In this document: positions 40,730 to 49,022 of the stretch, piece after piece
Layout of the letters: each line of letters begins with the position of its first letter
Position numbering within the stretch: the first letter of the stretch is position 1
Source of the DNA: Streptomyces sp. NBC_01460
GTDB lineage: Bacteria; Actinomycetota; Actinomycetes; Streptomycetales; Streptomycetaceae
DNA: 64,000 nucleotides
Direction of reading: 5' to 3'
Assembly (NCBI RefSeq): GCF_036227405.1
Contig: NZ_CP109473.1
Location: forward strand, 620,001 to 684,000
Translations under genes and position numbers: made by a program
Notes under the pieces: model-generated
Databases searched by the model: none
Told to the model about the DNA's origin: nothing
Seen by the model: only the letters and a program-made list of their open reading frames with translations

Positions 40730-41743
40730 CTATTGCAGGGCGCGTACCGCGGCGTTGAACAGCGGGGGCAGGCGGTGGGCGGCGGGCACGATCAGGCCGG
40801 CGGTCAGGGGGTGCCCGGCGGCGCCCAGCAGTGCCCCGGTGAGCAGACGGTGACGCCGCGTCAGCCGCGCCCACCGCGCGGGGTAGTCCTCGGGCCGGCC
40901 TTCGAGGAGGCAGTCCACCGCCGCCGACGCGGTCGCCGCCGCCAGGGCGACGCCCTCGCCGGTGAGCGCGTCGACGTAACCCGCCGCGTCGCCGGCCAGC
41001 AGGACCCGCCCGGCCCGCGGGGAGCTCGCGCTCCGGCGGAGGGGGCCCGCACCGCGCACCGGTCCGGTCTCCCGGCCCCGCAGCGCACGCGCCAGCGCGG
41101 GGAAGGCGGCGAGGTGCTGCTCGTGGGAGCGCCGGTGGCGGCTGAGCACGGCGACACCCACCAGCCCCTCCCCCACCGGCGTCACGTACGCCTCGCCGTC
41201 GCGCGACCAGTGGACTTCCACGAAGTCCGTCCAGGGGGCGATCCGGTAGTGGCGGCGCAGCCCGTAACGGCGCGGCTCGGGAGGGCGGCCCTCGAGGCCG
41301 AGCGCGCGGCGCACCGGCGAGTGCAGGCCGTCGGCCGCGATCAGCCAGCGGGCCGTCAGCCCGCCCGCCGTGACGCTGTCGTCCCCCTGCCTCACCTCAC
41401 CCACCCGGCCCGTGACGACGCGCACCCCGAGCTCCGCGGCCCGCCGGTACAGGGCCGTGTGCAGTGCGGTGCGCCGGACGCCGAGCCCCGGGGGCCCCCG
41501 GAAGGTGGCCTCGGCCCGCCGGGAGCCCTCGATGTAGCGGATCCCCCGGAGTTCGCGGCCCGCCGGTGCGACTCCGAGCGCGTGCAGGGCCGCCACCCCG
41601 CTGGGCATGATGCCCTCGCCGCACGCCTTGTCCACGGGCGCGCGGCGGGGTTCGACCACGACGGCCTCCAGCCCGGCGGCGGCGGCCCGGATCGCCGCCG
41701 TCAGGCCGGCCGGTCCGCCGCCCGCCACCAGGATGTCGATCAC
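40730..41743 (-). CDS. srsC: FAD-dependent monooxygenase/hydroxylase, SrsC-like
   Basis: A 337-aa flavoprotein: N-terminal GGGPAGLTAAIRAAAAG dinucleotide motif, central ADGLHSPVRRALG and GDAAGYVDALTGEGVALA FAD motif. It is third in a three-gene order of type III PKS, isoprenylcysteine-methyltransferase-like protein and flavoprotein, the same as srsABC of Streptomyces griseus. There SrsC hydroxylates alkylresorcinols towards quinones. GTG 41743 overlaps the methyltransferase stop by 4 bases. A geranylgeranyl-reductase-like role is the alternative. Confidence 0.82.
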   Translation of the reverse strand: MIDILVAGGGPAGLTAAIRAAAAGLEAVVVEPRRAPVDKACGEGIMPSGVAALHALGVAPAGRELRGIRYIEGSRRAEATFRGPPGLGVRRTALHTALYRRAAELGVRVVTGRVGEVRQGDDSVTAGGLTARWLIAADGLHSPVRRALGLEGRPPEPRRYGLRRHYRIAPWTDFVEVHWSRDGEAYVTPVGEGLVGVAVLSRHRRSHEQHLAAFPALARALRGRETGPVRGAGPLRRSASSPRAGRVLLAGDAAGYVDALTGEGVALAAATASAAVDCLLEGRPEDYPARWARLTRRHRLLTGALLGAAGHPLTAGLIVPAAHRLPPLFNAAVRALQ

Positions 41744-42267
41744 GCGCGTGCGTCCGCGCCTGCGAGGCGGGCCAGTGCGCCGTCCTCGCACCGGACGCGT
41801 ACGGCCAGGAGTGCCGCGTTGAGCAGGGTGAACAGGACGGCGGTCACCCAGGCGCCGTGGACCAGCGGGAGAGCCGCCCCTTCGACGGCGACGGCCACGT
41901 AGTTGGGATGGCGCATCCACCGGTAGGGCCCGCCGGTCACCAGGGGCAGGCCCGGGACGACGATGACCCGGGTGTTCCAGCGGCGCCCGAGGGTGCGGAC
42001 GCACCACCAGCGCAGCCCTTGCGCGGCGACCACCACCGCCACCATGCTCCAGCCGGACCAGGGGACGAACGGTCGGCCGGAGAGCCCTGCCTCGGCTAGG
42101 CACCCGCCGAGGAGCGCGGTGTGCAGCGCCACCATCACCGGGTAGTGCCCGCGCCCGGCCTCGGTGCCGCCGCGGGCCAGGCTCCACCGGGCGTTGCGCA
42201 GCGCCAGGGCGAGCTCGGCGAGGCGCTCGGCGGCGACGGCCAGGACCAGGGCCGTGTACCAGATCAT
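41740..42267 (-). CDS. srsB: Membrane methyltransferase (ICMT family), SrsB-like
   Basis: A 175-aa protein with about four TM helices and the ICMT/PEMT signature GPYRWMRHPNYVAVAVEGAA in the C-terminal half, where SAM binds. In S. griseus SrsB O-methylates the phenolic lipid made by SrsA. ATG 42267 has CCGGAGGAA 3-4 bases upstream. Lies 14 bases after the PKS gene and overlaps the flavoprotein gene. Confidence 0.85.
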   Translation of the reverse strand: MIWYTALVLAVAAERLAELALALRNARWSLARGGTEAGRGHYPVMVALHTALLGGCLAEAGLSGRPFVPWSGWSMVAVVVAAQGLRWWCVRTLGRRWNTRVIVVPGLPLVTGGPYRWMRHPNYVAVAVEGAALPLVHGAWVTAVLFTLLNAALLAVRVRCEDGALARLAGADARA

Positions 42268-42281
42268 CTGATTCCTCCGGA

Positions 42282-43340
42282 CTACCAGCGCAGCAGCACC
42301 AGTTCGCAGCAGAAGCCCGGTCCCATGGCCATCAGCAGACCCGGGGTCCCGGGCTCGGGCCTCCGCTGCTCCATCGTGTCCCGCAGGACGTGCAGCACCG
42401 AGGACGACGACAGGTTGCCGGCCTCGGCCAGCGACCGCCGGGTGACGTCCAGGGCTCCCTCGGGCAGGGACAGGACGTCGGTGACGGCCTCCAGGACCTT
42501 GGGGCCTCCGGGGTGGCACACCCAGCGGGCGACGTCCTTCGGTTTGAGCCCGTGCTGCTCCAGGAAGCCGCCGACGTCCTCGGCGAGGTACCGGCGTACG
42601 ACGTCGGGGACAGCCGGGTCGAGCACCACGGTGAAGCCGGAGCCCCGGATGTCCCAGCCCATGACGTGCCCGGTGTCCGGGTAGAGGCGGCTGCGGGTGT
42701 CCACGACCTCGGGGCCGTCCACCGGCGCCGGGTGGCTCCCGCCGACCAGGACCGCGGCCGCCGCGCCGTCGCCGAAGAGCGCGGTCGCGACCAGGTTGGC
42801 GGGGCTCGCGTCGTCACGCTGGAAGGTCAGGGAGCAGAGCTCGACGGAGAGCAGCACGGCCACCTGTCCGGGGTGGCCGAGCAGGTAGTCGTGGAGCCGC
42901 GCCACCCCGGCGGCACCCGCGACACAGCCGAGGCCGAACACGGGGAGCCGCTTCACGTCGGGGCGCAGCCCGAGGCGTCCGACGAGCCGCGCGTCGACGG
43001 AGGGCGCCGCGATCCCCGTGACCGAGGTGAACATCAGCAGGTCCACGTCGGCGGGGCGCAGCCCTGCCTTGCGCAGGGCGCCGCGTACGGCTTCGGCTCC
43101 GAGGTCGACGGCGGCGGCGATGAACACGTCGTTCGCCGCGCCGAAGCCGTCGAGTTCGCCGTAGCGCTCCAGGGGCAGCACCATGTTCCGGGTGCGTACG
43201 CCCGCGTTCGCGTGGATCCGGTCCAGGAGGCGGCGGTCGGCGGCTGCGGGCAGGCAGGTGCGCGCGACCATGTCGGTGATGTCCCGCTGGGCGTGGCGGT
43301 GGGGCGGCAGGACCCCGTGCACGGCCGCGATCCGGGTCAC
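42282..43340 (-). CDS. srsA: Type III polyketide synthase (SrsA/alkylresorcinol-synthase-like)
   Basis: A 352-aa chalcone-synthase-fold homodimeric enzyme. Catalytic triad Cys139 ([11 protein letters not shown]), His276 ([12 protein letters not shown]) and Asn309 ([12 protein letters not shown]) is complete. Family-typical GMGPGF-like loop appears as [12 protein letters not shown] at the end. Gene order points to an alkylresorcinol/alkylpyrone synthase using fatty acyl starters. Two GTG codons, 43340 and 43349, compete as start; neither has a strong ribosome binding site. First gene of the srs-like operon. Confidence 0.9.
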   Translation of the reverse strand: MTRIAAVHGVLPPHRHAQRDITDMVARTCLPAAADRRLLDRIHANAGVRTRNMVLPLERYGELDGFGAANDVFIAAAVDLGAEAVRGALRKAGLRPADVDLLMFTSVTGIAAPSVDARLVGRLGLRPDVKRLPVFGLGCVAGAAGVARLHDYLLGHPGQVAVLLSVELCSLTFQRDDASPANLVATALFGDGAAAAVLVGGSHPAPVDGPEVVDTRSRLYPDTGHVMGWDIRGSGFTVVLDPAVPDVVRRYLAEDVGGFLEQHGLKPKDVARWVCHPGGPKVLEAVTDVLSLPEGALDVTRRSLAEAGNLSSSSVLHVLRDTMEQRRPEPGTPGLLMAMGPGFCCELVLLRW

Positions 43341-43460
43341 CCTGGCCACCGCTTCGGAGAGGTCATGGCCCCTATCCTGCCCATCGAACCGGGCAAATCG
43401 GTGTACATGCGGCGCGCGGCTGCCGTGTTCGTCCGTGCCTTCTGTCCTTACGATCGCCCT

Positions 43461-44351
43461 ATGGATGTCACCGACCGGCCGCCCGCGCACGACGGTGCCG
43501 TACGCCTGCCGGACCCGGTGACGGGGCTGGTGCTGTCCTGTCATCCGGGCCCGGTCGCGGCGGTGACCGTGCTCGTCACCGCACTGGCCGTCAGTTCGGG
43601 GGCGGCGGGCGGCCGGTGGGTCCTGGTCGCCGCCGCCGTGCTGACCGGGCAGCTCTCGGTGGGCTGGTGCAACGACGCGTACGACGCCCTCCGCGACGCC
43701 GAGGCCGGGCGCCCGGGGAAACCGGTCGCCCGGGGCACGGTGGGACGGCGCGTGGTGTGGGGCGCGGCGTTCACGGCCCTGTTCCTGTGCGCGGCGCTCT
43801 CGCTCGCGTGCGGCTGGGTGGCGGGCGTGGCACATCTGACCGGGGTGGTGGCGGCGTGGGCGTACAACCTGAGGCTCAAGGAGACGGTGCTGTCCTGGCT
43901 GCCGTACGCGGTCGGCTTCGGCAGCCTCCCGTGTCTGGTCGCCCTGAGTCTGCCCGGCCGCCCGTGGCCGGCGTGGTGGGCGGTGGCGGCGGCTGCACTG
44001 CTCGGTGCGGCGGCCCATCTGGCCGACGTGCTGCCGGACATCGAGGCCGACCTGCGGGCGGGCATCCGCGGCCTGCCCCAGCGGCTGGGCCCGGCGCGGA
44101 CGCGGCTGTTGCTGCCCGTCCCTCTGGTGGCGGCCACGGCGGTGCTGGTCCTGGGACCGGTGGGTGCCGCGGACGGAGGGGATGTCGCCGCGCTCTGCGG
44201 GATCGCCCTCCTCGCCGTGGTGGTGACGGCGGCGTGCGCGGGTCCGCGGCAGCCGGCCGGAGCCTGGCGCAAGACGGCGCTCGCGGGGACGGTGGTGGTG
44301 GCGTCGGTGGATGTGGCGCTGCTGCTGGCACGCGGCGCGGAGATCGCCTGA
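43461..44351 (+). CDS. UbiA-family prenyltransferase
   Basis: A 296-aa membrane enzyme with about nine TM segments. The two Asp-rich motifs for prenyl diphosphate are present: [21 protein letters not shown] and [20 protein letters not shown]. It is divergent from the type III PKS gene with a 120-base shared upstream region, so it may prenylate or otherwise modify the phenolic lipid or its quinone. ATG 43461 is used; ATG 43407 is a possible longer start. A strong terminator follows. Confidence 0.87.
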   Translation: MDVTDRPPAHDGAVRLPDPVTGLVLSCHPGPVAAVTVLVTALAVSSGAAGGRWVLVAAAVLTGQLSVGWCNDAYDALRDAEAGRPGKPVARGTVGRRVVWGAAFTALFLCAALSLACGWVAGVAHLTGVVAAWAYNLRLKETVLSWLPYAVGFGSLPCLVALSLPGRPWPAWWAVAAAALLGAAAHLADVLPDIEADLRAGIRGLPQRLGPARTRLLLPVPLVAATAVLVLGPVGAADGGDVAALCGIALLAVVVTAACAGPRQPAGAWRKTALAGTVVVASVDVALLLARGAEIA

Positions 44352-44389
44352 CGGCCCGTACGGACGCGGTGGCGTCCGGACGGGCCGTC
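44350..44389. terminator. Bidirectional terminator, UbiA / sugar ABC operon
   Basis: 18-bp arms GACGGCCCGTACGGACGC and GCGTCCGGACGGGCCGTC with one mismatch around GGTG. The left arm begins inside the UbiA stop codon. Lies between two converging genes. Confidence 0.85.
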
Positions 44390-44424
44390 GGGTGGGCGTC
44401 GACTCCCACCGGTGTAGGCGCCGG

Positions 44425-44454
44425 CGGTGTCGGCGTTACCGGTGTCGGCGTTAC
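44425..44454. repeat. Two tandem 15-bp units
   Basis: CGGTGTCGGCGTTAC occurs twice in direct tandem. The second copy includes the TAA stop of the permease gene at 44451, so the repeat reaches its last codon. Confidence 0.8.
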
Positions 44455-45350
44455 TGGCCGGCGAGTCCCGTGTGCGCGATCCCGCGCACGATCTGCCTCT
44501 GGAAGAAGGCGAAGACGATCAGGAGCGGCGTCCCGGCGATCACGAGCGAGGCCATGATCTGGGCGTAGCGCACCCCGAAGGTGGACTGCACGTTGACGAG
44601 GCCGACGGGCAGGGTCATGCCGCCCGGGTCGGTGGTGACGAGGAACGGCCAGAGGAAGTTGTTCCAGGTGGAGATGAAGGTGAAGATCGCGACGGCCGCC
44701 AGCACGGGCCGGGACAGCGGGATGACGATGGTCCAGAACACCCGCCAGCGGCCGGCGCCGTCGACGAAGGCCGCCTCCTCCAGCTCGCGCGGGACGCCCT
44801 CGAAGAACTTCACCAGGATGAACACCATGGCAGGCACGGCGACCTGGGGCAGGATCACCCCCCAGTAGGTGTCGACGAGGCCGAGCTGCACCATCTCGCG
44901 GAACAGCGGCGCGATCAGCACCTGCGGAGGCACCATGATGCCGGCGAGGACGAGCCCGTAGAGCAGCCGTCGGCCGCGGAAGTCGGTGCGCGTGAATCCG
45001 TACGCGGCCATCGCGCACGTCACGACGGTCAGCAGGGTGGTCATGACGGAGATGTACGCCGAGTTCATGAGCCAGACCATCAGGTCGCCCGACTCCCAGA
45101 CCTTGCTGTACGCGTCGAACGTGACGCGCGAGCCGATCCAGGAGAGCGGCGTCCTCGTCGTGTCGCCCTCCGGCTTCAGGGAGGTCGCGACGGCCCAGGC
45201 CAGGGGCAGGAGCCAGGCGGCGGTGAGGAACAGGGCGACGACGAGCAGGACGATCCTGCCGGGGGTCCAGCGCGGCCGGCGGCCCCCGGCGTCGGCGAAC
45301 CGCTCCGACCGTGGGGCGGGACGGGTGGTGACGGTGGTGGAACCGCTCAC
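44451..45350 (-). CDS. Sugar ABC transporter permease (MalG-like)
   Basis: A 299-aa permease with six TM helices, EAA loop LEEAAFVDGAGRWRVFWTIV, and TWNNFLWPFLVTT before TM5. GTG 45350 overlaps the stop of the MalF-like gene by 4 bases. Last gene of a three-gene sugar importer; no ATPase gene is present, so the shared MsiK ATPase is expected to serve it. Confidence 0.92.
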   Translation of the reverse strand: MSGSTTVTTRPAPRSERFADAGGRRPRWTPGRIVLLVVALFLTAAWLLPLAWAVATSLKPEGDTTRTPLSWIGSRVTFDAYSKVWESGDLMVWLMNSAYISVMTTLLTVVTCAMAAYGFTRTDFRGRRLLYGLVLAGIMVPPQVLIAPLFREMVQLGLVDTYWGVILPQVAVPAMVFILVKFFEGVPRELEEAAFVDGAGRWRVFWTIVIPLSRPVLAAVAIFTFISTWNNFLWPFLVTTDPGGMTLPVGLVNVQSTFGVRYAQIMASLVIAGTPLLIVFAFFQRQIVRGIAHTGLAGQ

Positions 45351-46309
45351 TTCGCGGCCTCCTCAGCTCGGCGCCGGGACAGCAGCGGCTGCACCAGGGA
45401 GACGGTCAGGATCAGGGCGAAGAAGATGTACGAGACCGCCGAGGCGTAGCCGATGCGGTAGCCCGTGAAGCCCTGCTGGTAGACGTACTGGAGGATCGGC
45501 CGGGTCGACTCGTCGGGGCCGCCGCCGGTCATGATGTAGACCTGGTCGAAGATCTTCAGCGAGGCCAGGACCTGGAGGACCACGACCAGCACGGTGGTGC
45601 GGGCGAGCAGGGGCAGGGTGATGTGGAGGAGCCTCTTCCCGGCGCCCGCCCCGTCCAGTTCGGCGGCCTCGTAGAGGTGGACCGGGATGGCCTGCAGGGC
45701 CGCGAGGTAGAGCAGGAAGTTGAAGCCGACGGTCCACCAGAGGGTGGTCGCCACGATGCTGAGCATGGCGTAGCGCTCGTCGGTCAGCCATCCGATCTCC
45801 GGCGTCAGTCCGACGGCGGAGAGCATCTGGTCGGCGAGGCCGAAGTCCGACGGCAGGATCATGTTGAGGAAGAGCAGGCAGACGACCCCGGACGGCAGCA
45901 GGAACGGGGCGAACCAGCTGAGCCGCCACAGCCACTGCACCACGCTCAGCTGGTGGGCGAGCAGCGCCAGCCCGAGGCCGACGACCACGAGGGGGACGGT
46001 GGACAGGACCGTGAACCAGACGGTGTTCCAGAGCGAGGACCACACGTCGGGGTCGCGCACGGCCTCGGCGTAGTTGTCGAGGCCGATGAACTCCCCTCCG
46101 CTGCCGGTGATGTTCTCGCTGGTCAGACTCATGCCGAGGCCTGATATCAGCGGCCAGACCAGGAACATGGCGTACACGAGGAAGAAGGGCGCCACGAACA
46201 CCAGGCCGTGTTCGGTCCACTTCCTGCGCACGCCGCGGGCCGGGCGCCCGGCCGCGTCCTGGGCGCGCTTCGCCACGGGTGCGGGCGCCGTCGCGGTGGT
46301 GGAGGTCAT
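45347..46309 (-). CDS. Sugar ABC transporter permease (MalF-like)
   Basis: A 320-aa permease, six TM helices, EAA loop YEAAELDGAGAGKRLLHITL and the family-typical IFDQVYIMTGGGPDESTRPI. ATG 46309 overlaps the binding-protein stop by 4 bases. The N-terminal 30 residues are a Thr/Ala-rich cytoplasmic stretch. Confidence 0.92.
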   Translation of the reverse strand: MTSTTATAPAPVAKRAQDAAGRPARGVRRKWTEHGLVFVAPFFLVYAMFLVWPLISGLGMSLTSENITGSGGEFIGLDNYAEAVRDPDVWSSLWNTVWFTVLSTVPLVVVGLGLALLAHQLSVVQWLWRLSWFAPFLLPSGVVCLLFLNMILPSDFGLADQMLSAVGLTPEIGWLTDERYAMLSIVATTLWWTVGFNFLLYLAALQAIPVHLYEAAELDGAGAGKRLLHITLPLLARTTVLVVVLQVLASLKIFDQVYIMTGGGPDESTRPILQYVYQQGFTGYRIGYASAVSYIFFALILTVSLVQPLLSRRRAEEAAK

Positions 46310-47646
46310 GACGCGGCTCCCGGGAGGGGGTTGCGGGTGTCGAGGAGTGTCCGCAGCCGCGCCCTGGCCTCGTTCAGCGCCTCGCGCGGGCTGCGCGAGC
46401 CGGTGAGGACCCCGGAGAACACGGCGCCGAGCTCGATCCACATCCGGGAGGCGGAGCCGGCGAACCACGCGGGTTCGTCCAGCGCCACGTCGTCGATGAC
46501 GGCGCGGTATGCGGACTGCGGCTTCAGGTCGAGGTACGCGGGATCGTCCAGGACCGGCAGGTAGGCGGGCACATGGCCGCCCTGGGCCCAGGCCACGGAG
46601 TTCTGCAGCATCCAGGCGGTGAGCGTGTGGGCGGCCTCGTTCGGCGCGCCGCCGCGGTCGTCCTGGTGCGGCAGGACGAAGGCGTGGCAGTCGGCCTGGG
46701 TGGCCGCCGTGCCGAAGAGCGCGGGGATGCGGGTCATGGAGAACGGGAGGCCGGTGGTCTTGAAGGTGGTGATCTCCCATTCGCCGTTGAGGTGGAAGGC
46801 GGTCTTCCCGCCGTTGAAGACGCCGATGGATCCCGCGTAGTCGACGCGGCGGACCATCAGACCCTCCTCGACGAGCCGGGCCAGGTACTCCAGCACCCGG
46901 AGCGCCTTGGCGTCGTCGAGCGCGAGGCGCTTGCCGTCCTCGGAGAGGACCGTGCCGCCGGTCTGGGCGTAGAAGCTGGAGAAGAGGCGCCAGGGGGTGA
47001 TGCAGTCCGGCCCGAGTGTCTCCGTGACCAGTCCTGGCTGCCCGGTCGCCTTCTTCGCGGCGCGCAGCGCGTCGGCGAACTCGTCCGCGCCGCTGATCGG
47101 CTTGAGCCGGCCGCCCGCCATGAGTCCGGCCTTCTCGCAGACCTCGGTCTGGTAGTAGAGGACGAAGGGGTGGGTGTCGAGCGGGACGGCGTACTGCTTT
47201 CCGCCCACCTGGCCGCGGCGCCAGATGTCCGGCGGGAAGTCCTGCTCCCTCACGCCGTGTTCGGCCAGCAGATCGAGGTCGAACGGGTCGAGGAGCCTGC
47301 CGGGGGCGAACCCCGCGAGCCGTGCGAGGTGCAGGGCGGCGAGCTCCGGCGCCCGGCCTCCGGCACCGGCCATGCCGAGCTTGGTGTAGTAGGGGGCGCC
47401 CCACTGCAGGGTCGAGGCCTCCAGGGCGATGTCCGGGTGTCCGGTCCGGAAGTCGTCCAGCATGCCCTGCATGGTGACGCCGTCGCCGCCGCCGAAGAGG
47501 TGCCAGAACCGCAGCAGGGTCTGTCCCGGACCCGCGGCGGTGGCAGGGGCGGCGCAGCCGGTCAGGGAGCCCAGGGCTCCGGCGGCGGCCAGGACACCGG
47601 CACCGCCCGCGAGGGCTCGGCGCCGGCTGAGGAGGGGTGGTTGCAT
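46306..47646 (-). CDS. Sugar-binding lipoprotein of an ABC importer
   Basis: A 446-aa family 1 solute-binding protein. Twin-arginine signal SRRRALAGGAGVLAAAGALG leads to lipobox SLTGC, so it is probably a Tat-exported lipoprotein. FWHLFGGGDGVTMQGMLDDF and the NGEWEITTFK segment are typical of oligosaccharide-binding members. ATG 47646. Two palindromes upstream may bind a sugar-responsive repressor. Sugar not identifiable from sequence. Confidence 0.92.
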   Translation of the reverse strand: MQPPLLSRRRALAGGAGVLAAAGALGSLTGCAAPATAAGPGQTLLRFWHLFGGGDGVTMQGMLDDFRTGHPDIALEASTLQWGAPYYTKLGMAGAGGRAPELAALHLARLAGFAPGRLLDPFDLDLLAEHGVREQDFPPDIWRRGQVGGKQYAVPLDTHPFVLYYQTEVCEKAGLMAGGRLKPISGADEFADALRAAKKATGQPGLVTETLGPDCITPWRLFSSFYAQTGGTVLSEDGKRLALDDAKALRVLEYLARLVEEGLMVRRVDYAGSIGVFNGGKTAFHLNGEWEITTFKTTGLPFSMTRIPALFGTAATQADCHAFVLPHQDDRGGAPNEAAHTLTAWMLQNSVAWAQGGHVPAYLPVLDDPAYLDLKPQSAYRAVIDDVALDEPAWFAGSASRMWIELGAVFSGVLTGSRSPREALNEARARLRTLLDTRNPLPGAAS

Positions 47647-47706
47647 GGCGGCTCGTCTCGGCTCGTCTCTGAGGTGCGGGGACGCGTGAAGGAAGGGCGG
47701 GACGTT

Positions 47707-47716
47707 CGAAATTTCG
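47707..47716. promoter_or_regulatory. Palindrome upstream of the sugar ABC operon
   Basis: CGAAATTTCG, perfect 10-bp palindrome 60-70 bases upstream of the binding-protein start. CGAA/TTCG half-sites recall LacI-type repressors of Streptomyces sugar operons. Confidence 0.5.
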
Positions 47717-47788
47717 TCGCGCGCCCGTGACTTCGGACGGGACCGTAGGCCCGGGACATCGCGGCGTCAATGACTCGCGCTGAAATTG

Positions 47789-47801
47789 CGAACAATGTTC
47801 G
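47789..47801. promoter_or_regulatory. Second palindrome upstream of the sugar ABC operon
   Basis: CGAACAATGTTCG, 6-bp arms around a central A, about 150 bases upstream of the binding-protein start. CGAA/TTCG ends are shared with the site at 47707. Confidence 0.5.
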
Positions 47802-47928
47802 ATATCACGAACGCGCACCTTCCTCTCGAGCCCCGGACCGGCGAGGTACGGGCACACGCGAGGAGATATCGCGGGGATGAGCTCACATTTCTTACTGGGG
47901 GGTAGGCCCGCCCGGCATCCTTGCTATA

Positions 47929-47956
47929 CCTTCCGTCTAACAAGAGGGACGGAAGG
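47929..47956. promoter_or_regulatory. Hairpin in the region between the ABC operon and the diiron oxygenase gene
   Basis: 9-bp arms CCTTCCGTC and GACGGAAGG around a 10-base AT-richer loop, 140 bases upstream of the oxygenase start. May be an operator or a leader hairpin. Confidence 0.5.
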
Positions 47957-48027
47957 CCGCCCGGCCAGGGCCGGCGCCGGGTCCTTTGCTCGGCGCTGCC
48001 GCCACGTCCGGTGATCAGCACGGCATT

Positions 48028-48040
48028 TGACGATCCGTCA
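48028..48040. promoter_or_regulatory. Small inverted repeat before the diiron oxygenase gene
   Basis: TGACG, ATC, CGTCA; 58 bases before ATG 48099. Weak evidence on its own. The roughly 450-base gap 47647-48098 holds no gene that I can support. Confidence 0.35.
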
Positions 48041-48098
48041 CCCACATTGCGCATGCGACAGCACCAAGGACATCGCTGACGAACCGAGGAGCCGCACC

Positions 48099-49013
48099 AT
48101 GGCAAGCAGCACTGTTCGACCGGATGCCGAGGACCGGCCGCCCGAGGACCACCTCACCCGCCGCCTGCTCGACTCGGCCGCCACACTGGCGTACGACCCC
48201 GCGACGGAGGTCGACTGGGACACCCCGCTGGACAAGGCGTTCCACGGCGCGAGCCCTGAGTGGAGCACCCTGTACGGCACCGCCTACTGGGGAGAGCTCA
48301 CCGAGGACCAGCGCAGGGAACTGACGCGCCAGGAGGCCGCTTCGGTGGCCAGCACGGGCATCTGGTTCGAGATGATCCTCCAGCAGATGGTCCTGCGCGA
48401 CGTGTACGCGAAGGACCCCACGAGCGCGGACGTCCAGTGGGCGCTGACCGAGATAGCCGAGGAGTGCCGGCACTCGATCATGTTCGCCCGCGGCGCGCAG
48501 AAGCTGGGCGCCCCGCCCTACCGGCCGCGCCGGTTCGCGGTGGAGCTGGGACGGGCCTTCAAGACACTGGCGTTCGGCGAGGCGGCGTACGCGGCGATCC
48601 TCGTCGCCGAGGAGGTCCTCGACGTCATGCAGCGCGACTGGATGCGGGACGAGCGGGTCGTGCCCTTCGTCCGCACGATCAACAACATCCATGTCGTCGA
48701 GGAGTCCCGGCACATGAAGTTCGCCCGCGCCGAGACCCGCAAGCACCTCAGCGGGGCGGGTCCCGTGCGGCGGCGGATCAACGCGCTGGTCATCGCGATC
48801 GCGTCGTACGTGATCGTCACCAGCATGGTGAACAAGGACGTCTACGCCAACGCCGGACTCGACGGGAAGCGCGCCCTCGGCGAGGCCAGGGCCAACGAGC
48901 ACCACAAGTCGATGATGCGCTCCAGCTGTTCGGGCCTCATGGACTTCCTGGCCTCGGCCCGCCTGCTCACCAAGCCCGCCCTGATGTTCTACAAGCGTGC
49001 CCATCTGATCTGA
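48099..49013 (+). CDS. AurF-like diiron oxygenase
   Basis: A 304-aa soluble non-haem diiron protein. Two EExxH motifs, Glu121-Glu122-His125 (IAEECRHSIMFAR) and Glu201-Glu202-His205 (VVEESRHMKFAR), with an earlier Glu in WFEMILQQ, give the ferritin-like metal site of the p-aminobenzoate N-oxygenase AurF family. ATG 48099 has GAGGAG upstream. The gene is followed by its likely electron donor, a ferredoxin-reductase fusion, after 9 bases. A similar gene pair is found in mycobacteria next to fprB. Substrate unknown; N-oxygenation of amines is one possibility. Confidence 0.85.
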   Translation: MASSTVRPDAEDRPPEDHLTRRLLDSAATLAYDPATEVDWDTPLDKAFHGASPEWSTLYGTAYWGELTEDQRRELTRQEAASVASTGIWFEMILQQMVLRDVYAKDPTSADVQWALTEIAEECRHSIMFARGAQKLGAPPYRPRRFAVELGRAFKTLAFGEAAYAAILVAEEVLDVMQRDWMRDERVVPFVRTINNIHVVEESRHMKFARAETRKHLSGAGPVRRRINALVIAIASYVIVTSMVNKDVYANAGLDGKRALGEARANEHHKSMMRSSCSGLMDFLASARLLTKPALMFYKRAHLI

Positions 49014-49022
49014 GCGGACGAC

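Noticed and set aside
44391..44454. 15-bp tandem units as an operator array
   Set aside because: They lie at the 3' end between converging genes and run into a stop codon, where operators are not expected.
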